Positions 25,460-32,934 of a stretch of DNA of 52,953 nt are shown here, piece by piece. Made by a program: the position numbers and the translations under genes. The notes beneath the pieces were generated by a model that was not told the origin of the DNA, ran no database searches, and worked only from the letters and a program-made list of their open reading frames with translations. This stretch comes from an uncultured Bacilli bacterium (GTDB lineage Bacteria > Bacillota_I > Bacilli_A > RF39 > UBA660): the NCBI GenBank assembly GCA_934086775.1, contig CAKOIJ010000004.1, positions 1 through 52,953 of the forward strand, given 5' to 3'. The first letter of the stretch is position 1. Every line of letters begins with the position of its first letter.

Positions 25460-26392
25460 CTATTCAATATACATAATATCTTTATAATTGAGAGGGAATC
25501 CCATTCTTTCAGTAACATCTTCTATTTTAATACTTGAAATTTTACCAGATAATCTATCAAGTTCATAATTAATTTCATTCATCATCATCTTAAAATCAAC
25601 ATCAGTAAGTAACCTTTTAAGAATAATTATCAGAGCAAAAATATCATTCTTACCATTAGTATACCCATCAATATTCTTATCAATATTTAAAATACTATGA
25701 TACTTTGTATCAGGTATTTCTCTTTGTGTAAAATGATCAAACACAATATCCTCATGAGCACACAGATTCCTATAATTTGCTAGTATTGGTAAATAAGTTT
25801 CCAACTCTTCTGGAAGGACTTTATAAATATTAGCAACGCTTTGCTTATCTCCATATTTAAGAATACTATACATCTCACTCATAAGACCAAAACTAATTAC
25901 TTTAATTCCTATCCATAAAGGAATATACCCATAATTATCCATATAGTGACTAGTCGCACCATGTTGTTTACCATTAACTCTAAATTGTCTTTTAATCTTT
26001 CTAATTAAATCATTTATTTGTCTTATCTTTTCCTTATCATCATCAAAATTACTTACATTTAAATAATCTTTTTCTTTATAACCATAACTCTTACTTAAAG
26101 TATAACTCAAAATAGACTTATAGTTATTTTCAACTATTAAAATATTTTTAAATATAATATTCCTAAACATTCTATCGAAAACAAACAAACTGTATACTTC
26201 TTCAAATGTAGTTCCATCTATGAATTTTCTAGAAGAATCTTTTTTAAGAAATACATGTCTATATCCCATAATAAAGAAATAATTTTCTCTTAAAAGAACT
26301 TCCTTAGCATAATCTACATCACATATAATTAAACCTTTACCTTTTAAAATTTCAATTTGCTCATCTATTGTTTTAAAAACTTTTGCTGTCAC
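25460..26392 (-). CDS. Abi_2 family (AbiD/AbiF-like) abortive-infection protein
   Basis: About 310 residues. The start is taken as the GTG at 26392, 7 bases after AGGTG; a TTG six bases earlier is possible. Family motifs: YFFIMGYRHVFL near 40, FVFDRMFRNIIFKNILIVENNYKS near 72, YGYIPLWIGIKVISFGLMSEMYS near 153, and YRNLCAHEDIVFD near 207. The RNLCAH segment is the R-x4-H motif of HEPN ribonucleases. Abi_2 proteins abort phage infection by stopping growth of the infected cell. It lies alone, 8 bases from htrA. Confidence 0.85.
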   Translation of the reverse strand: MTAKVFKTIDEQIEILKGKGLIICDVDYAKEVLLRENYFFIMGYRHVFLKKDSSRKFIDGTTFEEVYSLFVFDRMFRNIIFKNILIVENNYKSILSYTLSKSYGYKEKDYLNVSNFDDDKEKIRQINDLIRKIKRQFRVNGKQHGATSHYMDNYGYIPLWIGIKVISFGLMSEMYSILKYGDKQSVANIYKVLPEELETYLPILANYRNLCAHEDIVFDHFTQREIPDTKYHSILNIDKNIDGYTNGKNDIFALIIILKRLLTDVDFKMMMNEINYELDRLSGKISSIKIEDVTERMGFPLNYKDIMYIE

Positions 26393-26462
26393 TCTCAATC
26401 ACCTAGTGTAATTGTATCATAAACAAGAACATTCTTCCACTATTTTCACAAACTTTTCTTTT

Positions 26463-26657
26463 TTATTCAGAAGGCATTATTAAAGCACAAATAAAATATG
26501 CAAGTAATCCAGATCCTGCCCATAAAGATGCAAATACCCATATCACCCTAACTAAAACTACATCAATATCAAAATATTCAGCTAAGCCTGAACATACCCC
26601 ACATATCATCTTTCCATCACTAACTCTATGTAATTGTTTCTTATTTATTTTCTTCAT
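26463..26657 (-). CDS. PspC-domain membrane protein
   Basis: 64 residues: basic N-terminus, then the complete PspC signature, SDGKMICGVCSGLAEYFDIDVVLVRVIWVF, and a second hydrophobic segment ending CALIMPSE. Minimal PspC proteins occur widely in Firmicutes as small envelope-stress proteins; a PspA partner is not present here. Confidence 0.9.
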   Translation of the reverse strand: MKKINKKQLHRVSDGKMICGVCSGLAEYFDIDVVLVRVIWVFASLWAGSGLLAYFICALIMPSE

Positions 26658-26727
26658 AATACTTCCTTCTTTCTAATCTAATTCTATCACATTTATTTAA
26701 AACTTAGCAAATTAAAAAAACTTATTT

Positions 26728-27366
26728 CTATAACATCTCCATATTTTTTTCTAAACTACTAAAAACCTTAGCTAAATGAAAACCATCTACAAAAGTATGA
26801 CTAACTGTTATATTAAGAGACATCATATACCTATTATTTTCTAAAGTATACCTCCCCCAGCATATTCTAGGAACACTTAAACTCGATTTATCTTCTGGTA
26901 TAGGATGAGTAACTGAATTAAAATCTATCCAAGGTAGAGATGTAATATAAAAGTAATCCCATCTCTCACTTTCATTATAATCCGTATCCTTTAAAACTTC
27001 TTCATTCTTAGCAATATCAATAAGTTTCTTACTTTCATTATAAAATTTATCAAATTCTTCATAATAAATAAGATTTACATTTTCAAAAACTTCATTCCTT
27101 GTCATAACAGTAACAGCAGGATTTATTTTATCAAAAATAACAGGTTTATCATTAACAAATCTCATTCTCATTTCTTTAACTTCATTCATACTCTTAGTAA
27201 TTAAATACAAAAAAACAATAAAGAAAGACAAATTATTATCTTTAGAATAATTAACTACATTACTAACATCTATTCTAACATTTATTCCATAAGTAGGATT
27301 ACTAAAACTATCAAACCACTCATAAATTTTCTTTCTATCTAGATTTAAAATATCTACTTCCTTCAT
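26728..27366 (-). CDS. Chloramphenicol-acetyltransferase-like protein
   Basis: 212 residues from the ATG at 27366 (GAGGTTAG upstream); the longer open frame lacks a site. It follows the CAT family throughout: RKKIYEWFDSFSNPTYGINVRIDVSN near 15, RMRFVNDKPVIFDKINPAVTVM near 82, and the C-terminal catalytic motif SHTFVDGFHLAKVF with His at about 191. Family members transfer acetyl from acetyl-CoA to chloramphenicol or other hydroxyl compounds. Chromosomal CAT-like proteins often have other substrates, so resistance cannot be concluded from this sequence. Confidence 0.87.
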   Translation of the reverse strand: MKEVDILNLDRKKIYEWFDSFSNPTYGINVRIDVSNVVNYSKDNNLSFFIVFLYLITKSMNEVKEMRMRFVNDKPVIFDKINPAVTVMTRNEVFENVNLIYYEEFDKFYNESKKLIDIAKNEEVLKDTDYNESERWDYFYITSLPWIDFNSVTHPIPEDKSSLSVPRICWGRYTLENNRYMMSLNITVSHTFVDGFHLAKVFSSLEKNMEML

Positions 27367-27446
27367 AACTAACCTCAGTACAAGTATAGCAAAAATTAAA
27401 TAAATTAACAAGAAAAAACACTTTGCAATTTGCAAAGTATTTTTTA

Positions 27447-27845
27447 CTATCTCTTACTAAATTGTGGTGCTCTTCTTGCTTTCTTAAGACCATATTTCTT
27501 ACGTTCTTTAATTCTAGCATCTCTAGTAATCATTCCAGCACCTTTAAGTGTAGGTCTATAACCTTCACTATTAACTTCTAAAAGTGCTCTTGCAATTCCA
27601 AGTCTAATAGCACCAGTTTGACCACTGAAACCTCCACCTTTAACAGTAACATCAATATCAAAACTATCAAGTGTTCCAGTTAATTCTAAAGGTTGTTTTA
27701 AATCCATAACTAAAGTTTCATAAGGCATATATTCATTAACAGGTACTCCATTAACAACAATATTACCTTTACCACTTTTCATACTTACTTGAGCTACACT
27801 TCTTTTTCTTCTTCCTGTAGCTGTATAAACTTTTTTATCTGCCAT
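27447..27845 (-). CDS. rpsI: 30S ribosomal protein S9
   Basis: 132 residues, normal size. [13 protein letters not shown] near the start, [21 protein letters not shown], and the C-terminal [17 protein letters not shown] tail that reaches the ribosomal P site are all present. It is nine bases after rplM, the standard rplM-rpsI operon. Confidence 0.98.
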   Translation of the reverse strand: MADKKVYTATGRRKRSVAQVSMKSGKGNIVVNGVPVNEYMPYETLVMDLKQPLELTGTLDSFDIDVTVKGGGFSGQTGAIRLGIARALLEVNSEGYRPTLKGAGMITRDARIKERKKYGLKKARRAPQFSKR

Positions 27846-27854
27846 AAGTTCCTC

Positions 27855-28283
27855 CTATAATTCTATCTTTTCAGGTTTTTGAGCTTCATGATTATGATTT
27901 TCTCCTTCATAAACAAATAATTTCCTATACATTTGTCTACCAAGTCTATTTTTAGGAAGCATTCCTTTAACAGCTCTTTCAACCATTTCTACTGGATATT
28001 TTTCTTTCATAACTTTAGCAGTTCTTTCTCTTAAACCACCTGGATATCCACTATGATTGTAATATACTTTCTTATTTAATTTGTCACCAGTAAGATTAAC
28101 TTTACCAGCATTTACTATAATAACTGCATCCCCACAATTTACATGAGGTGTGAAAGTTACTTTATGTTTTCCACGTAAAATATGTGCAGCTGTAGTTGCA
28201 ACTTTACCTAAAGTTACATCTTTAGCATCAATAACATAAAATTTAGTGTTAACATCTTCTTTTCTTAACATAAATGTTTTCAT
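27855..28283 (-). CDS. rplM: 50S ribosomal protein L13
   Basis: 142 residues, normal size. WY-region variant [44 protein letters not shown], and [24 protein letters not shown] are characteristic. An AAGGAGAA site precedes the ATG. The ~85-base leader contains GTACC-A-GGTAC and other pairing segments; L13 leaders often carry autoregulatory structures, but I cannot confirm one here. The phage element is inserted just upstream of its promoter. Confidence 0.98.
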   Translation of the reverse strand: MKTFMLRKEDVNTKFYVIDAKDVTLGKVATTAAHILRGKHKVTFTPHVNCGDAVIIVNAGKVNLTGDKLNKKVYYNHSGYPGGLRERTAKVMKEKYPVEMVERAVKGMLPKNRLGRQMYRKLFVYEGENHNHEAQKPEKIEL

Positions 28284-28369
28284 AATATTCTCCTTCTAAA
28301 TTTCTACCTTTTCATATAAGACTTCCCACATCCATATAAAAAGATAACTTTTAAAATGTACCAGGTACA

Positions 28370-28399
28370 ATTATACAATAGAATTGATGATAAAATCAA
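28370..28399 (-). promoter_or_regulatory. Promoter of rplM-rpsI
   Basis: Minus strand TTGATT (28399-28394), 18-bp spacer, perfect TATAAT (28375-28370). The phage-flanking repeat starts at the next base (28401), so the element leaves this promoter intact but replaces everything upstream. Confidence 0.75.
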
Positions 28400-28400
28400 G

Positions 28401-28419
28401 TCAAAAATGCATAAAAAAG
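28401..28419. repeat. Left 19-bp flanking direct repeat (attL or target duplication)
   Basis: TCAAAAATGCATAAAAAAG, identical to 38093-38111 in the same orientation. The similarity stops exactly at both ends. Just inside, the element starts TG and at the other side ends CA. Confidence 0.8.
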
Positions 28420-28513
28420 TGAAAAATGTCAAGACATATGTAAAAAAAATTTTCACGAAAAATGAATTTTAGAATACCTCTAAAACAAAAATACAAATAT
28501 AACAGGGAAAATC

Positions 28514-28599
28514 AACTTTTTATAAGTTACACTTAACAGTGTACCCAAAAATTCTACCCTTTTTATTCCCTACGTATTTTTGGTAACTTATAAAAAGTT
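28514..28599. other. Long inverted repeat at the 3' end of the transposase gene
   Basis: Perfect 17-bp arms AACTTTTTATAAGTTAC (28514-28530) and its complement (28583-28599), with a second inner pairing CAAAAAT/ATTTTTG. The right arm overlaps the transposase stop codon. It may be a terminator or an end-recognition structure of the element. Confidence 0.65.
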
Positions 28600-29646
28600 A
28601 TCAAGAATAACAGCTTTAGGTATGGTTACCTTACAATTAAAATACCTTTCTATCTTTCCTACAGGTGTGTAATCTTTTTTAAATCTAATTTTATTATTAA
28701 ACCAGGACAAGAATGCATCAGTATAATAAAGTAATGACTCTTGATCTACTATCTCATCCCAAGCGAGACACTCTCGCTCTATAACGTTATGAAAACTTTC
28801 TACATCACTCTGAGCTGTACAGTGTCCTGGTATTATAGTTTTGTGATCCTTATAATGCTCTTCTATAAACTGAGTAACTATACTTTTTTTCAAGTCAGTA
28901 TAGACTGGCCCTTTCCTTTTTCTATTAGTGTTTTCACTGCCGTTGTCCGTTTGAAAACTAACTTTTTTCAAATCTAAACCAGGAATACTTTTCAAAAATG
29001 GATCTATTACATTTTTGAAGAATATATGAGTATTAGTTACACTTTTCTCACTGCCATATGCTACTATTGCTAAACCTGATGATACATCTCGAAAAGTGAA
29101 CTCGTACTTTGGCAGACAATTGTCTTTAAAGTAGGGTTTTAAACTTTCTATATCTGTTAAATATTTTACATCAACCTGTATTTTTTCAAATGGAGATAAA
29201 TTATTTTTCCAACTAGTATCTCCACCGTTTGTTTTAGTTATTTTTCTTTTCTTCTTTTTTCCTAAAGCTTTACTCACGTATTTATTACATGTCACGTAAG
29301 ATACTTGTTTTTCCAGCTTTAATGTCCTATAAACTTTAGCAGATGTAACTCTATGTTTTTTAACCTTTTTATCAGTCACGAGCTTATTAATTTTATCTAT
29401 TACTTCTTTAGAAGCCGTTTTAGGCATGTTTTTAGGCCTTTTAGATAAATCAACTAAATTATCTCTTCCACCACTTAAGTACCTTCTGCGCCATCTCTTT
29501 ATAGTATTTCTGCTAGTTTTATAAAACTTAGCAGTTTTATTTATTCCTATTTCATTCGAGAGCTTAACCATTTCTTCTCGTTTATCCATTATAAAACCAG
29601 GGTTTTTACAATTAAAATAAATTTCTGAATAACTACAAAAATGCAT
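28588..29646 (-). CDS. DDE transposase (IS481/IS3-like, HTH plus rve integrase core)
   Basis: 352 residues from the ATG at 29646, which follows a perfect AGGAGG. The N-terminal part is a helix-turn-helix (LSNEIGINKTAKFYKTSRNTIKRWRRRY). A second DNA-binding segment and a KKKKRK cluster follow. The integrase core has QVDVKYL (first Asp), FQTDNGSENT (second Asp), and HNVIERECLAWDE with the glutamate, plus GHCTAQSDVESFH just before it. Terminal inverted repeats of an independent IS were not found next to the gene. It lies at the end of the phage gene series, on the same strand, inside the direct repeats, so it probably acts as the phage integrase; DDE transposases in that role are known in Spiroplasma and other inoviruses. 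Confidence 0.85.
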   Translation of the reverse strand: MHFCSYSEIYFNCKNPGFIMDKREEMVKLSNEIGINKTAKFYKTSRNTIKRWRRRYLSGGRDNLVDLSKRPKNMPKTASKEVIDKINKLVTDKKVKKHRVTSAKVYRTLKLEKQVSYVTCNKYVSKALGKKKKRKITKTNGGDTSWKNNLSPFEKIQVDVKYLTDIESLKPYFKDNCLPKYEFTFRDVSSGLAIVAYGSEKSVTNTHIFFKNVIDPFLKSIPGLDLKKVSFQTDNGSENTNRKRKGPVYTDLKKSIVTQFIEEHYKDHKTIIPGHCTAQSDVESFHNVIERECLAWDEIVDQESLLYYTDAFLSWFNNKIRFKKDYTPVGKIERYFNCKVTIPKAVILDNFL

Positions 29647-29706
29647 ATTTTTTCCTCCTGGTGAAATATTATATAGCATTTAGCGAAAAAAAGGAAGAAA
29701 TATTAT

Positions 29707-29800
29707 AACATAAAAAAAGTATAGTGTAAGAATAAATGCAAGCATTTAATAACAACAGGTTAAACTACGTTTACCTGTTGACACTATCTTTTTTTATGTT
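29707..29800. other. Three-way-junction-like secondary structure in the phage intergenic region
   Basis: Outer arms 29707-29726 and 29782-29800 pair over 19 bases with one bulge (AACATAAAAAAAG side). Inside lie two further hairpins: AAATGC/GCATTT (29734-29747) and CAACAGGT/ACCTGTTG (29753-29780, extended by AAAC/GTTT). Such a folded block between the last phage genes fits a packaging signal or second-strand origin; it could also end transcription. Confidence 0.65.
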
Positions 29801-29985
29801 GTTGAGTAATTGCACCTTCTTTTTCTTTTTTTGCACCTAATATAAAATTGTAGCAATTGCTAAACCAGAACCACATCCGTTATAAACTGGTTTCAATTTT
29901 TTTAATAAAAATTTCCTTTTACTCTTTTTTTAAATATAAAGAAAATTTAAAATGACAATTTATTGAATATCAGGTTAAAAAAATA

Positions 29986-30149
29986 ATTGACAATAGGAAC
30001 CCAAAGGAAGAATTGCAAAGAAGTAAATCGACCATGAGGAGAAAGAGCTAAGCTTCCAGTGCCTTTATATAAGCGAAGAAGTAAAATATAGGGAATATAA
30101 AGGCTCTTTCAGCGAAGTATAGCATATCATGGCTTTGCCTATTGTCAAT
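29986..30149. other. 164-base extended hairpin in the phage intergenic region
   Basis: Arms ATTGACAATAGG (29986-29997) and its perfect complement (30138-30149) enclose further pairs: CAAAG/CTTTG, CCATGA/TCATGG, GAAAGAGC/GCTCTTTC and CCTTTATAT/ATATAAAGG, nested in order with short bulges. No ORF runs through it. Together with 29707-29800 it makes the 549-base gap between rep and the transposase mostly structured DNA. Candidate packaging signal, second-strand origin or a structured RNA. Confidence 0.7.
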
Positions 30150-30228
30150 CATTTTCATGAATGATAAATAACCATTTTAAATTATGAAAGAAAAAAGAGA
30201 TTAAAAAATCTCTAAAAAATTGACAATT

Positions 30229-31503
30229 TTATTTTCTAACTAATATTTCCTTAACCTCTTTAGCATATGCATTGATCTCTTCAAGGGTAAATACATTTAA
30301 ACTTTTAGATATACGATACTCATTAATAAACTGTAAATCTTTTTCAGTAATCTTATCACTACCAATTTTAAATAAGTTATATAAATACTTACTACTAATT
30401 AAATCATCAGATAAATCTGGAAGTTCAGCTAACATAACACAAAAGTTACTATAAGAACAAGTTCTATCTAACCAATCTTTCTTTTTAAGTATACTATATT
30501 CAATAGGCTTATTCATAAACTGAATCTTATCAGCTCCATCAAGAAATCTTTTCCACCAAGGCTGTAACAACCATCTTCTTCTATTAGAATCACTTTCAGA
30601 ACGAATTCTAAAACTTATATAATTATTTATCACAGATTTCATATACTCATTAAAACTATTACACATAATTTTAGTACTAAAATCTAAAACATCATAATCT
30701 TTAAAATAAAGATAATTATTAACAACTTCTAAAGCATGATCATTTCTAAATCTTGTTTCAAAACGGTTCCAACACTTTATACTAGAATAATCTTCAAGAA
30801 GATCAAAACCATTACTCTGCCTTTCTTTTAACTTGTCATAAAAAGTAAATTGAATATCAGAAGAACGAGAACCAAACTGAATAGTATGACCAATATTATC
30901 TAAACTAATAAGATCCTCTTTCTTAATCTGCAAACTAGAACGAAACCTAGTTACAACTTCCACATTATTAATACACTTACATATCCTATCAAGTGTCCAA
31001 TACTTACCAGTAAAATCATCATAAGTTACATCTAGTCTTGTGTAATGAGGTTTAAACTCTCTTAACTTATAAAATAATTCTCCATAACTAACACCACGAT
31101 CTTCTAACTCCCTACAAGCTGTACCTGAAAGTAAAATATGAATTCCAAAATCAGGTCTACTTAAATTCTCTAATATTTTAATATTCTTAAATGAATAAAC
31201 ACGATCATAAGACAAAATAGGTTTAAAAGCATTTACCAAAACTTCTGTTCTAGGAATTCTAAAAAGATACCAAATAAGATCAAAAATATCATGAAATCTA
31301 GTAAAAGTATCTAAATAACCTGGAGTATTTTTTAGCTTAGCATAATCTAAAATTTCTTCTACAGTATCTCCTTTACTTTTTTCAAACGGAAAAATTGTTA
31401 CCTGAACCCAGTCAAATAGGAGGATTGGACCACTTTCTATTGTACATAGTACCCCCCTATTAGTGTAGGGGGCTACGTACGAAGATTTTACATCTTTGTA
31501 CAT
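30229..31503 (-). CDS. Rolling-circle replication initiation protein, Rep_trans family
   Basis: 424 residues. HYTRLDVTYDDFTG (153-166), GSRSSDIQFTFYDKLKERQ (211-229) with candidate catalytic Y222, and NRFETRFRNDHA (246-257) are the conserved blocks of the replication initiation factor family (pT181 RepC, ICE relaxases such as NicK, inovirus replication proteins). It nicks one strand at the origin, stays covalently bound to the 5' end and starts rolling-circle synthesis. AAAGGGTG precedes the ATG. Codons 10-19 encode a GC-rich hairpin that is probably its own nick site. It follows the Zot gene by 57 bases. Confidence 0.88.
   Translation of the reverse strand: MYKDVKSSYVAPYTNRGVLCTIESGPILLFDWVQVTIFPFEKSKGDTVEEILDYAKLKNTPGYLDTFTRFHDIFDLIWYLFRIPRTEVLVNAFKPILSYDRVYSFKNIKILENLSRPDFGIHILLSGTACRELEDRGVSYGELFYKLREFKPHYTRLDVTYDDFTGKYWTLDRICKCINNVEVVTRFRSSLQIKKEDLISLDNIGHTIQFGSRSSDIQFTFYDKLKERQSNGFDLLEDYSSIKCWNRFETRFRNDHALEVVNNYLYFKDYDVLDFSTKIMCNSFNEYMKSVINNYISFRIRSESDSNRRRWLLQPWWKRFLDGADKIQFMNKPIEYSILKKKDWLDRTCSYSNFCVMLAELPDLSDDLISSKYLYNLFKIGSDKITEKDLQFINEYRISKSLNVFTLEEINAYAKEVKEILVRK
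31449..31476 (-). promoter_or_regulatory. Candidate rolling-circle origin (nick-site hairpin) inside rep
   Basis: On the coding strand the stem GTAGCCCCCTA pairs with TAGGGGGGTAC over 11 positions with one mismatch, around CACTAA. C- and G-runs are very unusual in this AT-rich sequence. From memory, ICEBs1 oriT, nicked by the Rep_trans relaxase NicK, has the same layout, with CTAA in the loop between C- and G-runs, and also overlaps the 5' part of its relaxase gene. Confidence 0.75.
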
Positions 31504-31533
31504 AATTTAATACACCCTTTCTTTCTGTGTTTA

Positions 31534-31552
31534 ATGCACGTAGTACGTGCAT
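31534..31552. promoter_or_regulatory. 19-bp perfect palindrome upstream of rep
   Basis: ATGCACGTA-G-TACGTGCAT, perfect 9-bp arms, 31 bases before the rep start and just after the zot stop. Position suggests an operator or translational control element for rep. Confidence 0.65.
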
Positions 31553-31560
31553 ATAAACAC

Positions 31561-32346
31561 CTACAATTTCATATTAAAATTTCTTAAAATATCTTCTTTA
31601 CTCAAACTTAAACAATTATATGGAATGGTCTCATAATAATTTTCTTCTTCAACTAAAGCTTTCATATACTTAGTATCATAACTTTTAAACAACTTTTTAT
31701 ATTTAACAAACTTTAACTTACATTTAAAATCATACTGAACATCTTCTTTCTTAACTTTAGTACTATTACCATAATCTTCAAAATTATAATATATAACATA
31801 TTTAAACATTCCTACACCTATAAAAGGGATCTTAATAAATTTTTTAATCTGATAAAATTCGTCAACTAAAACTCTAACTTGTTTAACTAATCTACTAGGA
31901 TGCTGACAAACTACATAAATATCTTTAATACCAAAATGTCTATGAAATTGAAATGTTTTTTGAATTTTTTTAGGAAAATCTTTAAACTCTAAACTATCAA
32001 ACATAGCATGAAACTCATCAAATATATAAATACTATCTGGAATATACTTATGATAAATATTAAAATCCATCAAAGTAGTAGATCTTGAATAAAAATTAAC
32101 ATCTCTATAATCAACTTTTTTTAATAACTTACCATTTTCATCATAAGCTCTAACAACTTGCTTTTTATATTTTTTTCGCTTTCTAAAATAATTAGTTAAC
32201 TGCACTGGAAAATTAGTAAATACATTATTAATTCTATTTTTCTTACGTCTAAATAAATTTTCTTTTTTAAATTTACTTTTAGCTATACTAGTGCAAAATA
32301 ATGTCTTACCAGAACCAGGAACACCACCTACAAATATAACACTCAT
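31561..32346 (-). CDS. Zonular occludens toxin (Zot)/pI-like phage assembly ATPase
   Basis: 261 residues. Walker A GGVPGSGKT (7-15) and Walker B SIYIFDEFH (D110, E111) lie in the Zot domain; FRHFGIKD-type text FQFHRHFGIKDIYVVCQHPSRL follows, as in pI/Zot proteins where a sensor segment comes after Walker B. The family drives extrusion of filamentous phage through the envelope. Most pI proteins have one membrane helix after the ATPase domain; here only a weak hydrophobic stretch (IPFIGVGMFKYVIYY) is seen. It lies directly upstream of rep. Confidence 0.87.
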   Translation of the reverse strand: MSVIFVGGVPGSGKTLFCTSIAKSKFKKENLFRRKKNRINNVFTNFPVQLTNYFRKRKKYKKQVVRAYDENGKLLKKVDYRDVNFYSRSTTLMDFNIYHKYIPDSIYIFDEFHAMFDSLEFKDFPKKIQKTFQFHRHFGIKDIYVVCQHPSRLVKQVRVLVDEFYQIKKFIKIPFIGVGMFKYVIYYNFEDYGNSTKVKKEDVQYDFKCKLKFVKYKKLFKSYDTKYMKALVEEENYYETIPYNCLSLSKEDILRNFNMKL

Positions 32347-32355
32347 AAATCACCA

Positions 32356-32625
32356 TTAAGCATCATCAAAATCATCATCACTACATAATAAATCAATTTC
32401 TTCTAACATAACCTTAGGATCAACGTTATTTTTTAAAAAAACTGAATTATTTAAATAACTATATATTCTATCTAAATTTGCTCTTAAACGATCATTTTCA
32501 GAAATTAAATAAGCATTTTGTTTATCAAGAACATCTAAATACTGTAATTGAATCAAAAGATCTTCAGTTTTAGCATTCTTAATAAAATTCAACAAAAAAC
32601 TATCTCTTAAAGTTCTGTTTCTCAT
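32356..32625 (-). CDS. Small helical phage protein, 89 aa
   Basis: The ATG at 32625 (AAGGATG upstream) is preferred to one four codons earlier. Not recognised. It is helical throughout, with a probable coiled coil (LQYLDVLDKQNAYLISENDRLRANLDRIYSYL) and an acidic end DDDFDDA. No membrane segment. Nine bases upstream of the Zot gene, so it is translated with it; a cofactor of assembly is possible. Confidence 0.6.
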   Translation of the reverse strand: MRNRTLRDSFLLNFIKNAKTEDLLIQLQYLDVLDKQNAYLISENDRLRANLDRIYSYLNNSVFLKNNVDPKVMLEEIDLLCSDDDFDDA

Positions 32626-32662
32626 AATCAACACCATCCTTTTTACTAATAAATAATTCCAT
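32600..32662 (-). CDS. Possible 20-aa leader peptide
   Basis: MELFISKKDGVDYEKQNFKR follows a perfect AGGAGG site and overlaps the start of the 89-aa gene. It could couple translation or be chance. Only the ribosome binding site argues for it. Confidence 0.3.
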   Translation of the reverse strand: MELFISKKDGVDYEKQNFKR

Positions 32663-32745
32663 AATTACCTCCTATTAAATAAAAGTAAACCAATTAAATC
32701 AATTAATTAATTGAACATAGTTAAACTTAAAACAAACATTTTAAA

Positions 32746-32934
32746 TCACTCTCCCTTTCTTTTAGATTTCTCTTTACATTTTAAACATGTATATCCAGGA
32801 CAATCCCAAACCCTACATTTCGAACAATCATAATTACACTCTTTACGCCACTTACGACGCACCGGTTCACAAAGCAAACTTCCTATAACCGAATATAAAC
32901 TGCCACCAATAAAACCTATAATAAATCCACTCAT
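32746..32934 (-). CDS. Phage membrane protein with cysteine-rich cytoplasmic tail
   Basis: 62 residues. An N-terminal glycine-rich helix (SGFIIGFIGGSLYSVIGSLL) is followed by a basic segment RRKWRK and then CNYDCSKCRVWDCPGYTCLKCK, six cysteines with C-x3-C-x2-C and C-x4-C-x2-C spacing, suited to binding one or two zinc ions. A lysine-rich end follows. Its start overlaps the upstream 64-aa gene by four bases. No known filamentous phage protein has this outline that I can name. Confidence 0.65.
   Translation of the reverse strand: MSGFIIGFIGGSLYSVIGSLLCEPVRRKWRKECNYDCSKCRVWDCPGYTCLKCKEKSKRKGE

Noticed and set aside
26728..27366. Call as a chloramphenicol resistance gene
   Set aside because: CAT fold and motif are clear, but chromosomal CAT-like proteins often act on other substrates; resistance is not supported by sequence alone.
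28401..28419. Repeat as a dif site used by XerCD
   Set aside because: The sequence lacks the two 11-bp Xer arms of Firmicute dif sites; no match to the consensus I know.
31534..31552. parS site
   Set aside because: ACGTA-G-TACGT core differs from parS (CACGTG centre), and it lies inside the phage.
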